Source: Clostridia bacterium
GTDB lineage: Bacteria > Bacillota > Clostridia > Christensenellales > Aristaeellaceae
Reading direction: 5' to 3'
DNA: 32,488 bases
Assembly: GCA_030535375.1 (NCBI GenBank)
Contig: JAUNJB010000014.1
Span: forward strand, 1-32,488
Below the pieces are notes generated by a model. That model was not told the DNA's origin and searched no databases. It saw only the letters and a program-made list of their open reading frames with translations. Below are positions 1 through 7,264 of this stretch, one piece after another. The position numbers and the translations under genes were made by a program. Numbering within the stretch: position 1 is the stretch's first letter; each line of letters starts with the position of its first letter.

Positions 1-270
1 GTCCTGTGACCAATTAAACGGTATATAACATCCCTCGATAATAAGATTTTGTTCGTTTTCTATTGCCGTTTTAATTATTTCTCTAATAACTGGCCACAAA
101 TAATCTGTAAGTTCATTATCGTCTTCGGGCGTAAGTTTGGTGTATCCACTCCGAATTAAACCCATTTTCAAATGGTCTATTGATAAATATGGATACTTAT
201 ATTTCTCAAGCAGTTTTTGAGCGAGTGCAGTTTTACCTGTGTGCGACGCACCTGTTATCAATATAATCAT
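1..270 (-). CDS. P-loop NTPase / kinase-like protein, C-terminus cut by window edge
   Basis: The gene starts at ATG 268-270 and runs off the left edge, so only the first 90 codons are present. A GGAGT ribosome-binding site lies 7 bases upstream. The protein opens with a short hydrophobic strand and then a Walker A motif, GASHTGKT at residues 7-14, typical of small adenylate-kinase-like or shikimate-kinase-like nucleotide-binding folds. The later segment LIIEGCYIPFNW resembles the region where such kinases hold a Walker B-like strand. Family knowledge supports ATP or GTP binding; the phosphate acceptor cannot be told. The gene is AT-rich compared with the sequence beyond 1300, and its promoter region (302-432) is nearly identical to that of the DUF1697 gene at 591-1130. 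It could equally be an uncharacterised AAA-type ATPase. Confidence 0.75.
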   Translation of the reverse strand, partial: MIILITGASHTGKTALAQKLLEKYKYPYLSIDHLKMGLIRSGYTKLTPEDDNELTDYLWPVIREIIKTAIENEQNLIIEGCYIPFNWSQD

Positions 271-301
271 CGTTTTACTCCAAATTTACAAATTACCATT
301 T

Positions 302-432
302 GTCTCTCGGTTACTTGAATCAAGTATATCATACTATCCTATGATTTACTATATTGCTCCCCTTTATTTTTACAGAATAGCAGGGGTACCGTCTATCAAA
401 TTCTTTTGTGCTATTTTCCACACATGAGCATT
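302..432 (-). repeat. 131-bp direct repeat, copy 1 (promoter module)
   Basis: This stretch is nearly identical to 1161-1292. Both copies sit immediately upstream of a minus-strand gene. Read on the minus strand it contains an inverted pair CCCCT...AGGGG, an ATCATA/TATGAT inverted pair, an extended -10 of the form TGATATACT, and a 15-base palindrome TACTTGATTCAAGTA overlapping that -10. Similarity drops sharply at the outer edge (position 432) and fades towards the start codon at the inner edge. It looks like a shared promoter/operator cassette. Confidence 0.85.
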
Positions 433-452
433 GGTGCAGGGCAAAGATGCAT

Positions 453-487
453 CAAGAGGTGGCAGTACATTTTGCTGTCACCTCTTG
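453..487. other. Strong hairpin between the two minus-strand genes
   Basis: CAAGAGGTGGCAG (453-465) pairs with CTGTCACCTCTTG (475-487) around a 9-base loop, with one G:T position. No T-run follows on either strand, so a standard intrinsic terminator is not supported. It lies downstream of the DUF1697 gene and just outside repeat copy 1. It may stabilise the 3' end of that transcript or be part of a mobile-element end. Confidence 0.55.
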
Positions 488-590
488 GCTTCCTATTTGC
501 AAAACTGGGCGTGGTGGCGGGCGCAGCCCGTTCATCTTGACCGTTGACTGGGTTTGCTATTTACCCGACAAGCTGGAAGTTAAAAAGCTA

Positions 591-1130
591 TTACATACCA
601 ACTATTTTTCTAACCGTATTCGCTGTTCTTATCGTTAGCTTAGAGCTAATATTTGCACTTGCTGTTTTAGACCACCAGTTTGTTTTTTGATAATCTTTCC
701 GATTGAAAGACCAGAATACCGTTTCTTTGTATTCCTCTATCTTTTCTAATCCCTCTTTAGGCTCTCCAATTTCGCTATATACATCTTTGAATGTAGCAGG
801 CGGCATAATAAAGATTAGATTGTCATAAATCTCTTTACTTTCATCTCCCCACCAGTTGGGTGCATGATGTAAAATGTCCTCAAGTTCTTCTTTGGATATG
901 ACAAAAACAGGAATATCTAAACGAAACTGATTTTTAATCATTTCCTCAATCTGGCTTGTAATCTTGATTGTGTCAGCTTCATCACTTGAAAAAATCACAT
1001 TGCCGCTGTTTAAATAGGTTTTGACCTCTATATAATTAAGTTTTTCAAAACTTTGCTTTAATTCTGCCATTGACACTTTGTTTTTGCCGCTTATATTGAT
1101 ACCTCGCAATAAGGCGATATATCTTTTCAT
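591..1130 (-). CDS. DUF1697 family protein
   Basis: This is a 179-residue cytoplasmic protein with the DUF1697 opening pattern KRYIALLRGINISGKNKVSMAEL, followed by a NSGNVIF block near residue 45 and a late block with paired Trp (NWW). Family members are about 170-185 residues, so the gene is complete. Their biochemical role is unknown. A GTG at 1142 also opens the frame, but ATG at 1130 is preferred because AGGTGG lies 8 bases before it. The gene is AT-rich and follows the second copy of the 131-bp promoter module. A fragment of a second DUF1697 gene lies nearby on the plus strand at 1483, so this family has been duplicated locally. Confidence 0.88.
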   Translation of the reverse strand: MKRYIALLRGINISGKNKVSMAELKQSFEKLNYIEVKTYLNSGNVIFSSDEADTIKITSQIEEMIKNQFRLDIPVFVISKEELEDILHHAPNWWGDESKEIYDNLIFIMPPATFKDVYSEIGEPKEGLEKIEEYKETVFWSFNRKDYQKTNWWSKTASANISSKLTIRTANTVRKIVGM

Positions 1131-1160
1131 ATTCTTAACCACCTCTACAACTTCCGATTC

Positions 1161-1292
1161 GTCTCTCGGTTACTTGAATCAAGTATATCATACTATCCTA
1201 TGATTTACTATATTGCTCCCCTTTATTTTTACGGAATAGCAGGGGTGCTGCCTATCAAATTCTTGTGTGTTACTTTACCGCACATGAGCATT
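1161..1292 (-). repeat. 131-bp direct repeat, copy 2 (promoter module)
   Basis: This is the second copy of the module at 302-432, with only a few substitutions and one inserted base in its outer third. It keeps the TACTTGATTCAAGTA palindrome, the ATCATA/TATGAT pair and the CCCCT/AGGGG pair. It lies directly upstream of the DUF1697 gene in the same orientation as copy 1 upstream of the P-loop gene. The base composition switches from AT-rich to GC-rich right after this copy. Confidence 0.85.
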
Positions 1293-1482
1293 CCTTGAGG
1301 AGATTAAGCTGGATCTCGCTTTTCTGCAAGGCACGCAATCAGGCCACACGCAAAATCCGGACCGGCTGCTCCGCCATTGCGCGGGAATTCAATGAGAAAC
1401 AGATGGAAAAACGCCCGGAAACATGATATACTGAAACAGCATGACCACGCGGCAAATCCAGTTTGGCAGAGGTGTTTGCGGA

Positions 1483-1533
1483 TATGAAAAGATATGTCGC
1501 GTTATTGAGAGGGATCAATATAAGTGGAAATCT
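1483..1533 (+). pseudogene. Broken start of a second DUF1697 gene
   Basis: ATG at 1483 opens MKRYVALLRGINISGN, which matches the first 16 residues of the DUF1697 gene at 591-1130 almost exactly, with a GAGGTG ribosome-binding site upstream. After ISGN the similarity stops abruptly and the frame continues as unrelated, biased sequence. This is best read as a gene cut by deletion, leaving only its start. The rest of 1293-1792 shows no other gene that I can support. Confidence 0.6.
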
Positions 1534-1807
1534 TCCCCCTGACCCCATACGGAAAGCCGGTTTTGAAAACACAATACGGGAGCTGATGTTGTGCGGCAGG
1601 CGGCCCGGTTCCGTGTATCGAACACGCCGGCAGCCCCTCCGTGGAAGGACTTTTCGCGAAACCGGTCATTGAAAGAAGAATTGCATGCCCCCGCGTTGTC
1701 CCCCGCCTCCTGAATTCCGGCTTGCCGGGGAGAGCGCAAAGCGGTTTGCCGGCGCAGAGGTGTAAAAGGAATCGGCATCCGGAACAGATTGGATGGAGGA
1801 AGCTTTA

Positions 1808-2248
1808 ATGCGCGACGGAATAAGAATCAGCGAAGAGCGGATCACCGCGGAGGAATATATCGATTTCCTGAAAAGGACGGACCTGGGTTCGCAATACCCG
1901 AAGGAACGGTTTGAGGAAAGAATATCCCGGCTCGTGCATCATGCGACGATAAGCCTTATTGCAAGAAACGAGGACGGCTTCATCGTCGGCGCTCTATTTG
2001 GGCTGACCGATTATGCCTATTGGCTCTATGTCACGGATCTGGGCGTTGACAGGGATTATGAGGGCCGAGGCATCGGACGGCAGCTTATGAAGGCCGCGCA
2101 TGATAAGGCCGGCGGCGAAAAAGATATCGCGGTCTATTTGATTGCCAATGAGAATGCCGTTCCATTTTATGAGAAAATCGGGATGAAAAAGGCAAATGAT
2201 GTCATGCAGTACAATCATATCGAATGGACCGGATTCACGGTGCAATAA
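1808..2248 (+). CDS. GNAT family N-acetyltransferase
   Basis: This 146-residue protein has the GNAT fold. The acetyl-CoA pyrophosphate loop appears as EGRGIGRQL at about residues 85-93, after the beta-4 strand LYVTDLGVDRDY. The C-terminal pattern NENAVPFYEKIGMKK is the usual GNAT motif B region. Family members transfer an acetyl group from acetyl-CoA to an amine; the acceptor here cannot be predicted. ATG 1808 is chosen over ATG 1793 because GGAGGA (1795-1800) sits 7 bases before 1808 and would overlap the earlier start. The 189 bases after the stop hold only an imperfect GC-rich hairpin near 2252-2282 and no gene. Confidence 0.88.
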   Translation: MRDGIRISEERITAEEYIDFLKRTDLGSQYPKERFEERISRLVHHATISLIARNEDGFIVGALFGLTDYAYWLYVTDLGVDRDYEGRGIGRQLMKAAHDKAGGEKDIAVYLIANENAVPFYEKIGMKKANDVMQYNHIEWTGFTVQ

Positions 2249-2437
2249 AAAGCGCCGCTCCTCCTGACCGGGGAGAGGGCGGCACCGTTCGGCACAGGCG
2301 GCAAGGTAAACGGTTTTTCCCGCGGGCGGCTTCCCCCCATTCTGCGGGCAGCCGCTCAGCATCTGCCGCGACACCCCCTTCCCCGGGGGCCATTCCCCTT
2401 CGCTTTTGATTGATCCACATAGAAAGGCGGCTTACTC

Positions 2438-3949
2438 ATGTACCGTATTATGACAGCGGACGAAGCGATCAGCCTGATCCGGGACGGAGACTGTATCTGC
2501 GTCAACTCCTTCGTCGGCATCGAAAGCCCCGTGCAGCTTCATGAAGCGCTGTACCGGAGATACCAGCAGACTCACTCCCCCAAGCACCTGACGATCATCT
2601 CCAGCGCGGGCTTCGGCATCTGGGATGAGAACAGAAACGCGGAGGGCTACATCCGCGCGGGCGCTGTCGATCGCCTGATCTGCGGCCACTTCGGGGCCAT
2701 GCCCAGCACCAAGAAGATCATTCTTGAAAACCGCTTTGAAGCCTACAATCTTCCCCTGGGCTGCATTTCCCACGCCATCCGTGCCCAGGCGGGCGGCCTT
2801 CCCGGCGCGCTGTCCAAGGTCGGCCTCGATATCTTTGTCGATCCGAGGCGCGACGGCCCCGGCATCAACCAGATCTCCACGGACAGTTCCTTCGTCAAGG
2901 TGGTGGAGGTGGACGGCGAGGAATTCCTCTATTACAAATTGCCGAAGATCACCGCGGCCCTGATCAAGGGCACGGCGGCCGATCGCAAGGGCAATATCTC
3001 CTTTGACGACATGTACATGTCCGGCGACGCGCTCTCCATCTGCCAGGCGACCAAATCAAACAACGGCATCGTCATCGTTCAGGTGGACCGCATCGTCGAT
3101 ATGCCCTCCCGCCCGAGAAACGCCATCATCCCGGGATGCCTGGTCGACGCGATCGTGGTGGAGGAGCCCGAACCCAGGGACGACGCGCTCCAGGCGCTCA
3201 CCGGCAGCTTTGAAATCCGCTACGAGGAGTGGCACGACTGGACGGAAAAGCTCGACGCGCTGACCTCGGATCACCGCAAGACGAGCGTGGCCAGCCACAT
3301 CATCGGAAAGCGCGCCGCCCGCGAGCTTCGCAAGGAGGACATCGTCAACATCGGCATCGGCATTCCCGAGACGATCTCCCGCTATGCGAAGCAGAACGGC
3401 ATGCTGGATCACATCACGCTGACGGTCGAATCCGGCGGCATCGGCGGCTTCCCCGCCTCCGGCAAGGTATTCGGCGCCATGATCGGCGCGGCCTCCGTGT
3501 ACGACATGGCGAATCAATTCGATCTGTACAACCACGGCGGTCTGGATATCTGCTTCATGGGCGCGCTCGAGGTGGACAGGCACGGCAATGTCAACGCACA
3601 CCGGGGACCCGGCGCTTATGCCGGCATCGGCGGCTTCGCCAATATCACCGCGAAGACGCCCACGGTCGTCTTCTGCCTCACGTTCAACACAAAGGGGCTG
3701 CAGGTCATCCAGGAAGACGGCACCGTCACCATTGAGGAAAACGGCGCCATTCCCAAATTCGTCAGCGAGGTGCGGAGCGTCAGCTTCTCCGCGAGAAACG
3801 CCATCGCAAACGGCCAGAAGGTGCTCTATATCACAGAGCGCTGCGTCTTTATCCTCACATCGCGCGGCCTGAAGCTGCTGGAGGTCTACCCCGGCATCGA
3901 CATTAAGAAGGACATCCTCTCCCTCCTCCCCTTTGAGGTAGACACATGA
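2438..3949 (+). CDS. Acyl-CoA:acetate/3-ketoacid CoA-transferase (YdiF/propionate CoA-transferase type)
   Basis: This 503-residue fused alpha-beta CoA-transferase is close to the 515-530 residues usual for the YdiF/Pct group. The N-terminal half opens with a DEAISLIRDGDCICV block. The C-terminal half has IVNIGIGIPETI and then the active-site block TVESGGIGG, in which Glu331 is the expected nucleophile that forms the glutamyl-CoA thioester. It would move CoA between short-chain acyl-CoAs and free acids such as acetate, propionate or a ketoacid. An AAAGGCGG ribosome-binding site precedes ATG 2438. No partner pathway genes lie beside it, so the physiological acid is not known. Confidence 0.9.
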   Translation: MYRIMTADEAISLIRDGDCICVNSFVGIESPVQLHEALYRRYQQTHSPKHLTIISSAGFGIWDENRNAEGYIRAGAVDRLICGHFGAMPSTKKIILENRFEAYNLPLGCISHAIRAQAGGLPGALSKVGLDIFVDPRRDGPGINQISTDSSFVKVVEVDGEEFLYYKLPKITAALIKGTAADRKGNISFDDMYMSGDALSICQATKSNNGIVIVQVDRIVDMPSRPRNAIIPGCLVDAIVVEEPEPRDDALQALTGSFEIRYEEWHDWTEKLDALTSDHRKTSVASHIIGKRAARELRKEDIVNIGIGIPETISRYAKQNGMLDHITLTVESGGIGGFPASGKVFGAMIGAASVYDMANQFDLYNHGGLDICFMGALEVDRHGNVNAHRGPGAYAGIGGFANITAKTPTVVFCLTFNTKGLQVIQEDGTVTIEENGAIPKFVSEVRSVSFSARNAIANGQKVLYITERCVFILTSRGLKLLEVYPGIDIKKDILSLLPFEVDT

Positions 3950-3977
3950 CCGCGCGCCCGACAGGGACGCCATTCAA

Positions 3978-3998
3978 AAAGCGCGCCGTGCGCGCTTT
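3978..3998. terminator. Perfect 9-bp hairpin after the CoA-transferase gene
   Basis: AAAGCGCGC (3978-3986) pairs with GCGCGCTTT (3990-3998) around CGT. It lies 29 bases after the stop codon. The T-run is only three bases long, so termination efficiency is uncertain. Confidence 0.5.
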
Positions 3999-4000
3999 CA

Positions 4001-4314
4001 CTTCCGAAAACTTCTGCAAATCGCTCGATTTGAGCGGACGCGCCCGATTCTACGCAATTTCCTAGCGGCCAGCGGCCGCTCCCACTTCCGAAAATTGCTG
4101 CAAACCGCTCGATTTGAGCGGACACGTCCGATTCTACGCAATTTCCTAGCGGCCAGTGGCCGCTCCCACTTCCGAAAATCCCTGCAAACCGCCCGATTTG
4201 AGCGGACGCGCCCGGTTTTTCGCAATTTCCTAGCGGCCAGCGGCCGCTCCCACTTCCGAAAATTGCTGTAAACCGCTCGATTTGGGCGGACGTGCCCGGT
4301 TTTTCGCAATTTCC
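4001..4314. repeat. Four 84-bp tandem repeats with internal palindromes
   Basis: Units start at 4001, 4085, 4169 and 4253; the last stops at about 4314. Each unit starts CTTCCGAAAA and ends in GGCCGCTCCCA, except the truncated last. Two palindromes recur inside: CGCTC-GATTT-GAGCG, and AGCGGCC-AGC-GGCCGCT. The period is a multiple of three, so the minus strand stays open in two frames as 28-residue repeats, but no start signal supports translation. The array fills the gap between two convergent genes. Confidence 0.9.
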
Positions 4315-4320
4315 AAAGTG

Positions 4321-4370
4321 AAAAAAGCCTGTGCGCTTTACTCCACCGGAGCAAAGCCGCACAGGCTTTT
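4321..4370. terminator. Bidirectional rho-independent terminator
   Basis: AAAAGCCTGTGCG (4323-4335) pairs with CGCACAGGCTTTT (4358-4370), and the inner part CTTT-CTCC/GGAG-AAAG extends the stem. A-runs and T-runs flank it on both strands. It can end both the minus-strand GH3 gene (stop at 4406) and any plus-strand readthrough from the CoA-transferase gene. Confidence 0.85.
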
Positions 4371-4405
4371 GCGTATCATGCCATCCGAAGCAGGCCCGCG
4401 GCCCC

Positions 4406-6046
4406 TTACAGCCGGGCGTCCTCAAGGCCGCAGAAGGGGTCCACCGGGCTGATCCCCTCAAAGGGCGCCTGCCCCAGCAGCCTTTCCACCGCGGCGGCGA
4501 TTGTCGCGCGCGTGGCCGCGTATGCGTTGATATACGTGCGCACGCGCGGCACATCCTGCAGGTGATATGGATTGGCAAACGAGATGAACGCCGTCCTCTC
4601 CTCGCAGACAAAGCGGGGAATCTCCAGCGCGTGCTTTTTGCACCAGCCGATGCGCACCGTGGTCTGGTTGCTTTCCGCGGGCATGTTGCAAAGGATCAGC
4701 GTCAGCCGGTCCTCGGGCAGGCCGCGCGTGCCGTGCAGGTCGTCCGCGAAGGGATCGTATCGCTCCACCTCAAAGCCCTGCCGCTCAAGGAGCTCCGCCG
4801 CGATGTCGGTCATGGAGCCGTCATAGATCTCGTCCTGTCCCAGCGTCACAAGCCGGATACGGGGATATGCCTCCCGCCGCACCGGCACCAGCCCCTGCAC
4901 ATCCTTGACGAGGGTGACCGCTTTTCGCGCGCACCGCTCCCGCTCCGCCTGTGCGTCGGCCTCGGCCGCGGGGAAATCCGCATTCAGCTTCGCCTTGAGC
5001 GCCAGCACGCGGGTGACCGCATCGTCGAGCCTCTCCCGCGTAAGCAGGCCGGATTCCAGCGCATCGAGCAGATAGCCGATATCCTCCCAAATGTCCGTGC
5101 TGAAGCAGAGCATGTCGCACCCCGCGGCGATGCTGGTGGGGATCGCCCTGCTGCGGGGCATGGTCATCGTATAGCCGCCCATGATCGTGGCGTCCGTGAT
5201 GATCACGCCGTTAAACCCAAACCGCTCCCTGAGCACGCCCGTGAGCAGCTCGCGCGACTGGCTACCCGGCAGCATATCCTCCTGCGACGCAGCGGGATTG
5301 ATCTCCTGAATCACATGGGGCTGCACGATATGCCCCACCATGATGCTGAGCAGGCCCTCGTCGATCAGCGCCTTGTAGATGCGGCCGAACGTGTCAAACC
5401 ACGCCTGGGCGGTGAGGCTGTTATACGTGGGATGCAGATGCTGATCCCTGAAATCCACACCGTCTCCCGGAAAATGCTTGCAGGCCGCGGCGATGCCGTG
5501 GCGCTGCACAGTGCGCACATACGCACTGGCATTCCGAAGCACGCGCTCGGGATCGCTGCCAAAGGTGCGCACATTGGTAATCGGATTGCGGAAATTGTAA
5601 TCGATGTCCACCACCGGGGAGAACGTCCAGTTGACGCCGACGCTTCTGCCTTCCCTGGCGCACACCCGCGCAAAGGCCCGCGTGCACTCGATGTCGTCCG
5701 CCGCAGCGACCTGGAGCTGGGAGCCGAAATACGTGCCGTCCGACAGGACGCCCGCGCCGCCCTCCTCCAGATTGGCCGCCTTGAGCAGCGGCACGTCGGC
5801 CAGCGCGTCCAGTCCGGCGAACCTTTGCCGTACCTCGTCCGCCGGCGCCGGACGAAACAGCACGCCGCCGATGCCGTAACGGCTCACCAGATCGGCCAGC
5901 TTCTCCGGCGCATAGGCATCCCCAAGGACGCAAAACAGCTGCCCAACCTTCCGCTCCGTCGTGAGCCCGGCGAGCGTCCGGGCGACCCAGGCCGCCTGCG
6001 CGTCGGAAAGCTCAAACGGCTTTTGCTTCAGCATGTCGATATTCAT
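4406..6046 (-). CDS. Glycoside hydrolase family 3 protein (beta-N-acetylhexosaminidase-like)
   Basis: This 546-residue protein has no signal peptide, so it is probably cytoplasmic. The GH3 barrel includes KHFPGDG near residue 190, matching the KHFPGHG loop of NagZ-type enzymes. The strand GVIITDAT carries the expected nucleophile Asp near residue 285. The C-terminal 200 residues form a second alpha/beta domain. NagZ-type GH3 enzymes use a His in the HFPGHG loop area; here that position reads Asp, so the exact substrate is uncertain. ATG 6046 is chosen because AGGAGG lies 6 bases upstream; longer frames add only a promoter-region tail. It is divergent from the LysR gene and may be its target. 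An amino-sugar substrate is plausible but not shown. Confidence 0.85.
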   Translation of the reverse strand: MNIDMLKQKPFELSDAQAAWVARTLAGLTTERKVGQLFCVLGDAYAPEKLADLVSRYGIGGVLFRPAPADEVRQRFAGLDALADVPLLKAANLEEGGAGVLSDGTYFGSQLQVAAADDIECTRAFARVCAREGRSVGVNWTFSPVVDIDYNFRNPITNVRTFGSDPERVLRNASAYVRTVQRHGIAAACKHFPGDGVDFRDQHLHPTYNSLTAQAWFDTFGRIYKALIDEGLLSIMVGHIVQPHVIQEINPAASQEDMLPGSQSRELLTGVLRERFGFNGVIITDATIMGGYTMTMPRSRAIPTSIAAGCDMLCFSTDIWEDIGYLLDALESGLLTRERLDDAVTRVLALKAKLNADFPAAEADAQAERERCARKAVTLVKDVQGLVPVRREAYPRIRLVTLGQDEIYDGSMTDIAAELLERQGFEVERYDPFADDLHGTRGLPEDRLTLILCNMPAESNQTTVRIGWCKKHALEIPRFVCEERTAFISFANPYHLQDVPRVRTYINAYAATRATIAAAVERLLGQAPFEGISPVDPFCGLEDARL

Positions 6047-6070
6047 GATAAACCTCCTGTATTTTACCAC

Positions 6071-6099
6071 ATTATATTGCATCCCGGATTGACAAGCAA
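6071..6099 (-). promoter_or_regulatory. Promoter of the GH3 gene
   Basis: On the minus strand, -35 TTGCTT (6094-6099) and -10 TATAAT (6071-6076) are 17 bases apart, shortly before the ribosome-binding site of the GH3 gene. It overlaps the divergent LysR promoter, so the two promoters may interfere. Confidence 0.6.
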
Positions 6100-6135
6100 T
6101 TCTTTTTCACGCTATAATCGATTCCAAATAGGAAT
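6089..6135 (+). promoter_or_regulatory. LysR-gene promoter and T-N11-A operator
   Basis: TTGACA (6089-6094) and TATAAT (6113-6118) are 18 bases apart. ATTCC-AAATA-GGAAT (6121-6135) follows directly and contains the T-N11-A arrangement that LysR proteins bind. Its position over the start of transcription suits autorepression, with simultaneous effect on the divergent GH3 promoter. Confidence 0.65.
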
Positions 6136-6158
6136 TGAACCATTCTGGAGGAACGCCC

Positions 6159-7118
6159 ATGGATATCTCATATTTCAGGGAATTCGTCATGCTCGCACAG
6201 ACCCAGAATTATTGGGCGGCCGCCGAAAGGCTCTTCATCGGCCAGTCGTCCCTGTCCAAGCACATCATGACGCTGGAAAAGCAGCTGGGCGCTCCTCTTT
6301 TCACGCGCACATCGCGCAGGGTGGCGCTGACGGAATTCGGCAGGCTGATGCTGCCCTACGCCCAATCCATCGCCAGGCTCCAATACGAATACGAATCCGC
6401 CGCATTCAGCTATCTGCACGATGAGGGCAGGCTGCTGAGGATCTCCACCATCCCCGCCCTGACCGCCTACAACATCGCGGATATCCTGGTTCGGTTCCAG
6501 CTGGATTTTCCCCGCATAAAGATTCAGACCGACGAAGCGGACACGCTGGTCGTGCGCGAGCAGCTGTTTGAAGGGCGCTGTGATCTGGCCATCTACAGGG
6601 ACAGCGCTGCCTATCTGGAGCACGATCCCGTCAGGGAACAGCACATCGTCAGAATTCCGTATGTCGCCGACCGCCTGGTCGCGGTACTCCCCAAAAACCA
6701 TCCGCTGGAAGGGGAGGATCGGCTTGAGCTGGCCCGGCTCAGGGACGAGCGCTTCACGCTCATCAAGCGGGATACGTTGCCCTACTCGCTGTGCCTGCGC
6801 GCCTGCCGGGAGGCGGGCTTCACGCCGAAGGTGCTCTTTACCAGCCACAGTCTGGACGCCGTATTGGATATGGTCAACAAGCGCAGCTGCGTCGCGCTCC
6901 TGTTCGAGCAGCACGCCACGTTCCCCACGGATTCGGTTTTCGCCGCGGCCCCGCCGTTTACGGTCGTCCCCATCATCCCGGAGATCCAGACCACCGTCTG
7001 CCTGGCCTATCTGAAGGACACCCCTCTCTCCACGGAGATCCGGCACTTTATCGACTACTGCATGATGTACAAAAACGGCCGATTGATTCCAAAGCGGCAA
7101 GAATCGACGGCCGAATAA
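6159..7118 (+). CDS. LysR family transcriptional regulator
   Basis: This is a 319-residue regulator of normal family length. Residues 1-60 are the winged helix-turn-helix, with AAERLFIGQSSLSKHIMTLEKQLG as the recognition region (split here as AAERLFIGQSSLSK and HIMTLEKQLG). Residues 90-300 are the two-lobed effector domain, which usually binds a small acid or pathway metabolite. ATG 6159 follows GGAGG at a normal distance; a TTG at 6135 is not needed. It is divergent from GH3 and upstream of the esterase gene and the ABC operon, so it may govern one or all of them. The effector cannot be inferred. Confidence 0.92.
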   Translation: MDISYFREFVMLAQTQNYWAAAERLFIGQSSLSKHIMTLEKQLGAPLFTRTSRRVALTEFGRLMLPYAQSIARLQYEYESAAFSYLHDEGRLLRISTIPALTAYNIADILVRFQLDFPRIKIQTDEADTLVVREQLFEGRCDLAIYRDSAAYLEHDPVREQHIVRIPYVADRLVAVLPKNHPLEGEDRLELARLRDERFTLIKRDTLPYSLCLRACREAGFTPKVLFTSHSLDAVLDMVNKRSCVALLFEQHATFPTDSVFAAAPPFTVVPIIPEIQTTVCLAYLKDTPLSTEIRHFIDYCMMYKNGRLIPKRQESTAE

Positions 7119-7127
7119 GAATTGTTC

Positions 7128-7156
7128 TTTTTCGCGCTTTCGGATAGAATCATAGA
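7128..7156 (+). promoter_or_regulatory. Possible promoter of the tannase-like esterase gene
   Basis: Just after the LysR stop, TTGTTC and TAGAAT lie 17 bases apart. The spacer CTTTTTCGCGCT closely resembles CTTTTTCACGCT in the LysR/GH3 divergent promoter, which hints at common control. Coordinates are approximate to a few bases. Confidence 0.4.
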
Positions 7157-7264
7157 TGAAATCCCTTCCGAAGCCGCTTCTCTGCGCCAAAAAGCCAAGC
7201 CGTTTGCGCTAAGTACGCGCGCGTGCCGGCAGGGGAAAACACGCTGAGCGAGGAGTGTATCAGG

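Noticed and set aside
302-1292. Integron attC cassette array
   Set aside because: The repeats lack the attC core site pattern, lie upstream rather than downstream of each gene, and no integrase is visible.
4001-4314. CRISPR array
   Set aside because: Whole 84-bp units repeat without unique spacers, and no cas genes are present.
3886-4611. Repeat protein of 28-residue units on the minus strand
   Set aside because: The frame is open only because the period is 84. It has no start signal and crosses a strong terminator.
4331-6424. Long plus-strand open frame of 697 codons
   Set aside because: It is antisense to the GH3 gene, is rich in Arg and His, and has no domain; it is an artefact of GC-rich codon use.
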